Positions 1 through 7,774 of a DNA stretch of 64,000 bases are shown here, piece by piece. Position numbers and translations under genes: made by a program. The stretch comes from Pyronema omphalodes (Eukaryota > Ascomycota > Pezizomycetes > Pezizales > Pyronemataceae). Numbering within the stretch: position 1 is the stretch's first letter; each line of letters starts with the position of its first letter. The stretch spans positions 248,001-312,000 of the forward strand of contig JAJJXM010000066.1 in the NCBI GenBank assembly GCA_024516155.1, in the 5' to 3' direction. The notes beneath the pieces are model-generated. The model was given only the letters and a program-made list of their open reading frames with translations, had not been told where the DNA came from and did no database searches.

Positions 1-1218
1 AAGTGCGCGCAGGTGGGGCAGTTATGACATCACACAGGAAGTGACGGGGCAGTGCGCTCCGGTAGGGCATGGTATGCCTTATGATGTCAGATTCCTTCAC
101 TCGCAATCGAGATTCTGTAGGGGAATCTATGATCAAGACGACTCATAAGATATATGACTCTCATGTCATTATCAGAGAAGTCACTGCATTATGCGCTCAA
201 GTGGAGTAACCCTCCACTAGGCGCTTATCCCCAATACCTGATTGGAAGGTGAGGTAGCACGGCGAGGAATGTCAAGGATTAATCTGACGCGAGGGTCATC
301 ATGCAAGTAAGCAATCAATATCATTGCGCATGCAGCATGATGCGAGCCATCGGCAGATTTGTCAATGAATTGACTCACGTCTTATCACCTAAGGCCGCGT
401 TTGGTTCGCCAACGGCCGTTAGGATTTACTAGTAAAATGACCATTTGCGAGAGGTTCACCGTTTTGCAAACGGTTAGCGGTGTTTGGTTTTGCACCAACT
501 GTTTCATTTTCCAGTCCCAAACGGTCGCAAATGGTTGCAAAAGGACCTCGCCAGTACCGTTTGCAACCGTTTACAACTGACAAGATGCAACACAACCACC
601 GGAAAAAACCACTGCAGAAGAAGCCCTCGCACGACGCAAAAAATACAACTAAAACGCCGTAAAATCGCCATTTTTCTCGCTTGTACCCAACTTTATAACT
701 TTTACAGACTTCAGTCAGCACCTCCATCCGCACTGCAGACATTTCCACGCGCGAAATCCTCGATGTCCATCCACGCCACTCCCCCCAAATCCTGAGGATG
801 CCCGTCAGCGCTTTTTTAGATGTGCGTCAGGTTTGCTGCGTCTCTTCGTATTCTTAGGCGGCATTGTTGAGACCGGGAATTGATCTGTACACCGGGGAAG
901 AAAGTCTTCACGGTCAAAATTTGCAGCGGCGTTGAAGATGTTTGGTGGGGTGACAGGGGTCTCTGCGTGGCAACAGACGGTCACCCAACCAAACACCTTC
1001 TCAGCACAAAATCATAACGGTTGCTCTATGGTCCGACCGTTTTGACACCGTTTGCACCAAATGGCCGTTGGCGAACCAAACGCAGCATGAGCATAGTTTA
1101 GAAGTTGGTTCCCTTGGGAAGTCTGGGTGAACATGTAGACGAAAGTCTAGAAAAGACCCTATGTCTTCTCACCGTCTCCGCCAGCATCAGCAACTTGATC
1201 TCTTGGTACGACATCACT
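1..1218 (+). mobile_element. Remnant of an older C-family LTR (3' part), interrupted by a MITE
   Basis: Bases 1-392 and 1091-1218 align by eye with 9688-10210, the second half of the C-family LTR, including the shared stretches around the NdeI-like ATATGACTC segment and the CATCAGCAACTTGATCTC segment. The copy stops at 1218, where a new complete C-family LTR begins with TGTCACACCC. The simplest reading is that the C element inserted into this older LTR; the missing tail of about 165 bp should lie beyond the right edge of the window after the C element ends. The expected TSD would be TCACT (1214-1218), but its partner cannot be seen. No coding capacity. A 695-bp inverted-repeat element sits inside it at 393-1087. 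Confidence 0.75.
393..1087. mobile_element. MITE-like element with 21-bp terminal inverted repeats, PIF/Harbinger-like
   Basis: A perfect 21-bp inverted repeat lies at 397-417 and 1063-1083, containing GTTTGGTTCGCCAACGG. The outer few bases (GGCC on the left, GCA on the right) match less well. Comparison with the uninterrupted C-family LTR at 10070-10107 gives the empty site: CCTAAGCTAAG there, against CCTAA-element-TGAGCATAG here. This fits a 3-bp TAA target duplication, with one copy mutated to TGA. A TAA-type TSD and a GGCC..GTTTGG terminus are typical of PIF/Harbinger (Tourist-like) MITEs. Subterminal copies of a TGCAAACGGTT-type motif recur internally on both strands. No transposase ORF is present, so it would be non-autonomous. 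Assignment to Harbinger is inference. Confidence 0.7.
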
Positions 1219-1968
1219 TGTCACACCCTATATTGTGTGAGTATAGAATAGGTAACATGTATAACATTTAGAGAACATGGCAAACTCGACAAGAGGATGA
1301 ATAATAAGGTTAGTATCCCGGGCCGGAACCCCCTGAGGAGCTCCAGCTAGCCCCGTCACGTGATTCGTGACTTTTCGAAAGGACCTCACGAGGATCCCGG
1401 CCCCAGGCGTCGCTACCTGTTATGCACTGTCAGTTAGGGAGGAACACAGATGGATGGGAACGAGTATCAACTTACCTCATGGGTGTCGACTTACCCATGA
1501 GAAAACTACAGACGACGCTGATGGAGAACAGAAGACTACGGCGAAGGGACACCTGCTGTCACGAACCGCTAGGGATATGCTTCTGGGAGGGATTGTAACC
1601 ACAGCTGGGCTGTGGTTCGTGGGTGTGACGCTGGGGATGGCGTACGTCACCGTTAGGGTTTAAGCGAAGAGGTGGAGCTAGGGCTAGGCGAGAGGAGTTA
1701 GGGTTAAGCGAGGGACAAGGGGGAAGTGCGGGGTGGAACGAGGAGGGTTTCCTCGAGGTTTGGAATATGTTTTGCTTATGTATTGTATTGTGTTTTGCTT
1801 ATGTTTTGTATTATGTTTTAGTTATGTTTTGTATTATGTTTTGGTTTATGTTTGTATTGTGTTTTAGTTAGGTTTTGGGAGTCACGGTGGAGCGAAGGGT
1901 GTCTCATGATGGATGGAATATCTGCGGGTCAGATAAGTTGGGAAATCACATGAGCACAGGGACAAAGG

Positions 1969-1976
1969 TATATAAG
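1969..1976 (+). promoter_or_regulatory. TATA box of the family-A LTR
   Basis: TATATAAG, preserved at the equivalent place in every family-A LTR: 9019-9026, 10788-10795 (minus), 17911-17918 (minus), 39371-39378 and 46430-46437. It marks the U3/R boundary region; transcription would start roughly 25-40 nt downstream. Confidence 0.7.
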
Positions 1977-2188
1977 GGGACATTTGTATTTCATTAGTCT
2001 AGTACGCAATCAATTATCTATTTACACAAATCCTATCTACACACTGCAGTTCTATCATCTAAACCGTGACCACAAACCCAGCCCATCCCAACATACTCAC
2101 CCATCCGAATACCTACCTATTCCCCCACCCAGATCCCCATCCAACGATCCTATCAGAGGCAACGCTGCAGGGACATCCTGTGTACGAG

Positions 2189-2224
2189 GTAAGTACTGCC
2201 TGAGCCCGTGACTAACTCACCTAG
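2189..2224 (+). other. Candidate 36-nt intron in the LTR leader
   Basis: It has a consensus donor (GTAAGTACT), a branch-like CTAAC, and an acceptor CCTAG, all within 36 nt. The arrangement is unchanged in the LTRs of A1, A2 and A3. 36 nt is very short for a fungal intron. The donor might instead join a distant acceptor to make a subgenomic RNA for ORF3. Inference from sequence only. Confidence 0.4.
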
Positions 2225-2396
2225 AAGTCCAGAGCCGAACCCGATTGCATAGCAATCCGACGGTTGTATCGCCTGTCGGCCGTGTGTAGCCGGATTTTGA
2301 CATTTGATTGCGTCCTCCGAACGACACCCGATACAACTAAGGAAGCACGAAGGGCTTCAACCACAACTAAGGAAAAAATAAGAAACAACCAATACC

Positions 2397-5300
2397 GTGG
2401 ATCCGTTCCGATTGCAGGAGCTGAGCGAGGTTATCGAAAGGGAAGCCACCGGTCCAGCGAGCCCAGTAACCCCCGAACACCGATCCCGCCCACAGACTCC
2501 GGATTCACCGGGACCAGCGCAGATTCCCGAGGACATAGCCTCCATAATGGCCTCTCAACAGGGAACGAGCGGTATGACGCCACCCTCGGTCGTGATGACC
2601 CAGGAGCAGCTCCAACAACTGTTCCAACAACTCACATATCGACCCTCTCCGACCAGTAATCCCAAGGTCGAGGATCCCGAACTCTATCACGGCGAGAGGA
2701 CGAAGCTTCGGGCTTTCCTAACTCAGTGCGAGCTGAAGTTCAACTGTGAACCGAACAGGTTCGACAGTGATATTAAAAAGGTTAATTACGCCAGTTCGCG
2801 GTGCCGGGGAAATGCGTGGTCATGGATTGAACCCTCCATCGAGAGAGGGAGGAGCACGTACACCACCTGGGAGGCATTCAAGACTGCCGTCTCGAGAGCA
2901 TTTGGAGAGGCAGATTCCAGGGAAGTAGCGAGGAGGAAATTCAAAAATGTCCGTCAGGGAAATCGGTCCGCCGCAGCGTATTGGGCCGAGTTCCAGAGAA
3001 TCATCGCGGACCTGCGTTACAACGACGAAATCTACATTGATCAGTTCAGCGATGGACTTCATGTGGACGTACAAAGGCAACTCGCCATCCTCGAGACCCG
3101 TCCGACGAAGATAATCGATTTCGCAAACAAAGCAATTGCATTGGACAACCGGCTGTTCAATTTCCGGACCCTGCGAAACCGATTCGAACCTCAGTACCAG
3201 AATTTCCATCCGAGGAACGGCCACCAGGGATCGACCTTCTCGGAACCCGAGCCGATGGAACTGGATGCCACTCGGAGGGGCAGGCCCAGGGATAGGACCG
3301 AGGAAGAGAAACGACGAAAAAAACAACGAGTGCTTCAACTGCGGAAAGACGGGCCACTATGCCGCCAAATGCCCCCACAAGAAACCAATGGGGGAACGAC
3401 GAACGTACCGGGCGGCAGAAGCCAACATCGACGAGGAACAAGTCGAAGAAAGAGCGGGAAAAGAGGATCCCCAGGAGTAAAAAAACAAGGTGGACTTCTG
3501 GGGACGAAGAGTTCCGCCGAACCAGACAATCCGGAACCAGCCTACATGATATCGAGCGTAGGGCCATACCGGCGAGATGAAAAGATCATATTGAAGGTAG
3601 TAATAAAAGGAAAAGATAATCGAGAACACACCACGACGGCCATGGTGGACTGTGGAGCGACGGAGAACTTCATCGATAAGGAATATGCGGAAAAGGTGGG
3701 GATTCCGTTGAAAAAGAAGGACGTCCCACGAAGGGTGTTGGCAGTGGACGGACGAGAGATAGCTAGTGGACCAGTCACCCACGAAGCTATGGTAAAATTA
3801 CAGATCAACAACCATCAGGAGGATATTCGGCTGCATTGTATCACGATTGGAAACTCACCTATCATTGTGGGACTTCCATGGCTCCGAACGCACAACCCCA
3901 GTATCGACTGGAACGAGGGAAGAGTTACGTTCGACTCGGCGCATTGCGCTAAGAGGTGCCTAGGGACCTCGACGTCACCTCACGCGACCACGGTAACGGA
4001 AAACGACGCTATTCAGCAATATCGACTGGACACTGCGCAGGCCGCAGCCAGGGAAGAAAGAATATGCGAAGCAAGTTGGGAGGAAAGGAAGGAAACCTGG
4101 GGAAGTAGAACGAGGAAAAAGGAACAAGAAGCGGCGCCGTGGCGAAGAAGGAACGGAAAGGACCAGGAAAGAGAGGGGGAAGAGGAGCAACAAGGAAGGG
4201 TCCAAGTCGGGGCACAAGATGATCTCCTTCGAAGGGAATTCGAGGAGGACATGGGGAAGGACGAAGAAGAAGAGGAGCTACAAGGAACCTGGGAAGACGG
4301 ACAAGGTGATCCTCTTCAAATAAGGGTCGAGAAGGACCAGGAGGAGGAGGAACGAAAAGAGATCGAAGGTAGCGAACAAAACGATCCTTTTCGAATGCAG
4401 ACTGAGGAAAAGGACGGGAAAGAGGAGGAATGGAAAGAGTCCCGGGATGCTGCACAAAACGATCCTTTTCGAATGCAGCCCGAAGGGAAAGAAGAAAAGG
4501 AGGAACGGAAACGGACCCGGGGAACTGCACAGAACGACCCTTTTCGAATGCAGCCCGAGGAAGGGGAAAAAATAAAAGAGGAACGGAAACGGATCCGGGA
4601 TGGTGCAGAAAAGGATCCTTTTCGAATGCAGGCCGATGGAAACGAGGAAGATGGGGAAGATGAGGAGGAATCGGAAGGAAACTTTGACTGGATCGCTTAC
4701 GCCGCCATGGGATCGCTCCAGGATGGGCGGTATGGCTCCGTTCGGGAACCCGTATCCCAGGGTTCAGCCAAACAGCAGGAACCGACCCCGCGTTCGGCTG
4801 GTGACGTCGTTCCGGTCGAATATCACGACTTCTTGCATGTATTCGATAAGGAAGAAGTGTCGGGACGACCCCCACACCGCCATCACGACCATCGGATTCC
4901 GTTGGTGAAGGGAGGGGTTCCACCATTCGAACCCCTTCGAGCATTGGACGAGGGAAGGTTGAAAACGTTAAGAGAATACTTGGACACGAGCCTGGAGAAG
5001 GGATGGATACGCCGCTCGACATCACCGGCGGGGGCCCCGATTCATTTTGTGAAAAAGAAGGATGGCACACTAAGACTCTGTGTGGATTATCGGGGGCTTA
5101 ACGAGATCACAGTGAAAGATAGAACACCTCTCCCGTTGATAGGGGAAGCGTTGGATCGACTATCCAACGCAAAGATATACACGAAACTCGACGTACGGGA
5201 CGCCTATCATAACCTGCGAATCGCAAAGGGGGACGAATGGAAGACCGCTTTTCGGACGAAATACGGTCTTTTTGAATATTTGGTCATGCCATTCGGTCTT

Positions 5301-7769
5301 ACCAACGCTCCAGCATCCTTTCAGAGGTGGATGAACGAGGTCCTCAGCGACTATCTAGACATCTTCTGTCTGGCATACCTCGACGACATCCTCATCTACT
5401 CGGATGATCTGCAGCAACACCAACAACATGTGAGAAAGGTTTTGGAACGGGTGGATAAGGTAAAGTTGAGGCTCAAGGCCTCAAAATGCGAGTTTCACAC
5501 CACAGAGACGGAGTACTTGGGATATATCATCTCACCAACGGGGATAAGGATGGATCCGGAGAAGGTAAGAGCAGTGGCAGAATGGAGGGAACCGACAAAC
5601 GTGAAGGGAATCCAGAGTTTCATAGGGTTCGCCAACTTCTATAGGAGGTTTATCCGGGATTTTAGCAAGATTACGGCGCCTCTTACAAAACTGACGAGGA
5701 AGGATGTAACATGGAAATGGGACGACGCGGCTAAATCAGCATTCGAACAGCTGAAACGGGCAATGATTTCTGAACCTATCCTACGACATTTTGACCCCAC
5801 AAAACCCTTAACCCTGGAGACAGATGCGTCGGATTACGCCATCGGAGCAGTCTTCTCGCAACCGGACGACCAAGGCATCCTGCATCCCTTGGGATACTTC
5901 TCACGCAAACTGAAGGACCCGGAATTAAATTACGATATACACGATAAAGAACTCCTCGCCATAGTTGAAGGCCTAAATAAATGGGGTACCTACTGCAAGA
6001 ATACTCGACACAAGATTACTATATTGACGGACCATAAAAATTTGGAATATTGGACTACAAAAAAAGACCTAAACCTACGGCAGGCGAGGTGGGCGGAAAT
6101 GTTGGCGAATTACGACTTCGCAATAACGTATCGACCCGGCAAACTGGCGGGAAAGCCCGACATCCTATCGAGAGAATCAGGAGATTCTCCTTGGGAAGGG
6201 GAGCTGAAACACAGGCAGAACAGGGAACGAGTTCTTTTGCCGCCGCAGACCTTCTGGATCAACTCTGCCGAGGTCATGGAAATACAGGTCGACGAGGAAT
6301 TGTTAAAAGAAATCCAACAGAAAACAAGGGAGGATCAGGAGATACAGGAGATATTAAGGAAATTACGAACTGGGGAGAAGATAGACCGGAAGGTGGCATT
6401 GGGACTTTGCGAAGAACGAGAGGGGCTGTTGCTGTATGAGGGATTAATATGGGTACCAGACGACCACGAGTTGCGGCTACGGCTCCTACATGACCACCAT
6501 GATGCACTCGTTGCGGGACACCCAGGGCGGGCGAGGACCTTGGAGCTAATCAGTAGGAATTATTATTGGCCTCAGCAACGCCAATATGTCAACCGATACG
6601 TAGACCACTGCGATACCTGCAAGAGGATTAAGCCAGTCAGGCACGCTCCTTTCGGGCTCCTGAAGCCCTTACAGCCACCATCGAGGCCGTGGGATTCAGT
6701 GTCCATGGATTTTATCACTGGACTGCCGTCAAGAGGAGGAAACAACGCCCTATGGGTAATTGTGGATCGGTTCACGAAGATGGCTCACTTCGTAGCCTGT
6801 GCGGATACGATGGGGCCAAAGGAACTGGCGGATGGATTCCTGAGGCATGTGGTCAGGGCCCACGGACTTCCTAACGATATCGTCTCCGACCGCGGGTCTC
6901 TGTTCACCTCGACGTTTTGGAAGCGAGTGATGGGGGCAATGGGGACGTCAAGGAAGCTCAGCACCGCATTCCACCCCGAGACCGACGGACAGACCGAACG
7001 CACGAACGCCACCCTCGAACAGTACCTGCGGGCGTACTGCAATTACCAACAGGACGACTGGGAAAAGCTACTCCCAATGGCGGAGTTTTGCTATAACAAC
7101 ACTCAATCCGAGACAACAAAGGTAACCCCCTTCTTCGCGAATTATGGTTATCATCCGCGGTTCGCACCCAGCCTAGGAAAAATAGAAGGAGGATTCCCGG
7201 AGGTGGCGGAATACGTCTCAGCCCTCACCAACCTCCACCGGGAACTACAGGCAGAAATCGGATATGCACAGGCTGCCCAGGCAGAACAGGCAAATCGGAA
7301 GAGACACCCGGATCCCGTACTCAGGGAGGGGGATAGGGTGTGGTTGCGGAGGAAAAACGTGAAGACAACTCGCCCATCCAGCAAGTTGGATTACAAGCTG
7401 ATGGGACCATACACCATCCTCGAGCGAGTGGGGACAAGAGCGTATAAATTGGATCTCCCCGCCAGTGTGAAAATACACCCCGTATTCCACATCTCATTGC
7501 TCGAGCTGGCTCAACCCACCCTTACACCGATCCCCGGGCACGTCCAACCTCCTCCCCCACCAATTGTTATTGAGGACGAAGAAGAATGGGAAGTGGAGGA
7601 GATAGTTGATTCCCGCTATCATCGAAACCGACTCCAGTATCGTGTACGTTGGACGGGATTCCCTGATCCCGACCGAACTTGGTACCCATCGGAGAACTTC
7701 ACGAATTCCCCCGACGCTATCCGACGATTCCACACAACCTACCCAAGAAAACCGGCCCCAAGGTTGTAA
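2397..7769 (+). CDS. A1 Gag-Pol polyprotein (1790 residues), read through a 1-nt insertion
   Basis: Encodes the structural and enzymatic proteins for retrotransposition. Visible domains: retrotransposon gag (about 90-250); aspartic protease with VDCGA (catalytic D at 418); a charged repeat linker (about 560-770) with DPFRMQ repeats; reverse transcriptase with YLDD at 994-997; RNase H with ETDASD near 1141; integrase with HHCC, then D1438, D1498 and E1534 (D,D35E); GPY motif; chromodomain about 1729-1790. The start is GTG (ACCGTGG context) with no upstream in-frame ATG; the first in-frame ATG is residue 51. An A7 run (3317-3323) replaces the A6 seen in A3. This shifts translation into the pol frame early and bypasses the CCHC knuckle and the gag stop at 3478-3480, which remain intact in the other frame. 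The apparent single ORF is therefore probably a mutation, not the native arrangement. Confidence 0.9.
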   Translation: MDPFRLQELSEVIEREATGPASPVTPEHRSRPQTPDSPGPAQIPEDIASIMASQQGTSGMTPPSVVMTQEQLQQLFQQLTYRPSPTSNPKVEDPELYHGERTKLRAFLTQCELKFNCEPNRFDSDIKKVNYASSRCRGNAWSWIEPSIERGRSTYTTWEAFKTAVSRAFGEADSREVARRKFKNVRQGNRSAAAYWAEFQRIIADLRYNDEIYIDQFSDGLHVDVQRQLAILETRPTKIIDFANKAIALDNRLFNFRTLRNRFEPQYQNFHPRNGHQGSTFSEPEPMELDATRRGRPRDRTEEEKRRKKQRVLQLRKDGPLCRQMPPQETNGGTTNVPGGRSQHRRGTSRRKSGKRGSPGVKKQGGLLGTKSSAEPDNPEPAYMISSVGPYRRDEKIILKVVIKGKDNREHTTTAMVDCGATENFIDKEYAEKVGIPLKKKDVPRRVLAVDGREIASGPVTHEAMVKLQINNHQEDIRLHCITIGNSPIIVGLPWLRTHNPSIDWNEGRVTFDSAHCAKRCLGTSTSPHATTVTENDAIQQYRLDTAQAAAREERICEASWEERKETWGSRTRKKEQEAAPWRRRNGKDQEREGEEEQQGRVQVGAQDDLLRREFEEDMGKDEEEEELQGTWEDGQGDPLQIRVEKDQEEEERKEIEGSEQNDPFRMQTEEKDGKEEEWKESRDAAQNDPFRMQPEGKEEKEERKRTRGTAQNDPFRMQPEEGEKIKEERKRIRDGAEKDPFRMQADGNEEDGEDEEESEGNFDWIAYAAMGSLQDGRYGSVREPVSQGSAKQQEPTPRSAGDVVPVEYHDFLHVFDKEEVSGRPPHRHHDHRIPLVKGGVPPFEPLRALDEGRLKTLREYLDTSLEKGWIRRSTSPAGAPIHFVKKKDGTLRLCVDYRGLNEITVKDRTPLPLIGEALDRLSNAKIYTKLDVRDAYHNLRIAKGDEWKTAFRTKYGLFEYLVMPFGLTNAPASFQRWMNEVLSDYLDIFCLAYLDDILIYSDDLQQHQQHVRKVLERVDKVKLRLKASKCEFHTTETEYLGYIISPTGIRMDPEKVRAVAEWREPTNVKGIQSFIGFANFYRRFIRDFSKITAPLTKLTRKDVTWKWDDAAKSAFEQLKRAMISEPILRHFDPTKPLTLETDASDYAIGAVFSQPDDQGILHPLGYFSRKLKDPELNYDIHDKELLAIVEGLNKWGTYCKNTRHKITILTDHKNLEYWTTKKDLNLRQARWAEMLANYDFAITYRPGKLAGKPDILSRESGDSPWEGELKHRQNRERVLLPPQTFWINSAEVMEIQVDEELLKEIQQKTREDQEIQEILRKLRTGEKIDRKVALGLCEEREGLLLYEGLIWVPDDHELRLRLLHDHHDALVAGHPGRARTLELISRNYYWPQQRQYVNRYVDHCDTCKRIKPVRHAPFGLLKPLQPPSRPWDSVSMDFITGLPSRGGNNALWVIVDRFTKMAHFVACADTMGPKELADGFLRHVVRAHGLPNDIVSDRGSLFTSTFWKRVMGAMGTSRKLSTAFHPETDGQTERTNATLEQYLRAYCNYQQDDWEKLLPMAEFCYNNTQSETTKVTPFFANYGYHPRFAPSLGKIEGGFPEVAEYVSALTNLHRELQAEIGYAQAAQAEQANRKRHPDPVLREGDRVWLRRKNVKTTRPSSKLDYKLMGPYTILERVGTRAYKLDLPASVKIHPVFHISLLELAQPTLTPIPGHVQPPPPPIVIEDEEEWEVEEIVDSRYHRNRLQYRVRWTGFPDPDRTWYPSENFTNSPDAIRRFHTTYPRKPAPRL
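3136..3480 (+). CDS. A1 Gag C-terminus with CCHC knuckle, now out of frame
   Basis: This is the original gag frame downstream of the A7 run. It contains the zinc knuckle CFNCGKTGHYAAKC and ends DPQE-stop, as in A3 and A2. It is read only if the extra A at 3317-3323 is skipped by slippage. The GGGAAAA heptamer (3456-3462) lies in this frame 15 nt before the stop. I list it so that the lost part of Gag is not overlooked; by itself it is a fragment, not an independent gene. Confidence 0.6.
   Translation: MHWTTGCSISGPCETDSNLSTRISIRGTATRDRPSRNPSRWNWMPLGGAGPGIGPRKRNDEKNNECFNCGKTGHYAAKCPHKKPMGERRTYRAAEANIDEEQVEERAGKEDPQE
3456..3462 (+). promoter_or_regulatory. GGGAAAA slippery heptamer, A1 gag/pol junction
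   Basis: G-GGA-AAA in the ancestral gag frame, with the gag stop TAA 15 nt downstream; the pol frame is -1. The identical site in A3 is 40856-40862. In A2 it has become GGGACAA (16425-16431, minus). Confidence 0.55.
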
Positions 7770-7774
7770 AAACC

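Larger units (their letters stand above)
1557..2302 (+). repeat. A1 5' LTR
   Basis: 746 bp. The first 107 bases encode, in one frame, the hydrophobic tail that ORF3 uses in the 3' LTR. Then come TTAGGG/CTAGGG-like motifs (about 1645-1700), an AT-rich minisatellite of ATGTTTTGTATT-type repeats (about 1770-1875), a TATATAAG box at 1969-1976, and a candidate 36-nt intron at 2189-2224. It ends TTTTGACA. Confidence 0.95.

Noticed and set aside
419..748. ORFs inside the MITE-like element (up to 109 codons)
   Set aside because: No transposase motif; low-complexity antisense pairs of short ORFs; the element looks non-autonomous.
1367..1663. 98-codon ORF running from the C LTR into the A1 LTR, and its relative at 24452-24748
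   Set aside because: One is a chimera across an insertion junction; the other is not conserved in frame. No coding evidence.
4009..5070. Long antisense ORF (353 codons, minus) opposite the A1 linker, with similar ones in A2 and A3
   Set aside because: It mirrors the Glu/Lys repeat on the + strand (giving Phe/Pro/Ser-rich antisense) and has no domain; a shadow of pol.
2397..7769. A1 gag-pol as a natural single-ORF design
   Set aside because: A3 and A2 have separate gag with knuckle and stop; the fusion in A1 is explained by one extra A at 3317-3323.
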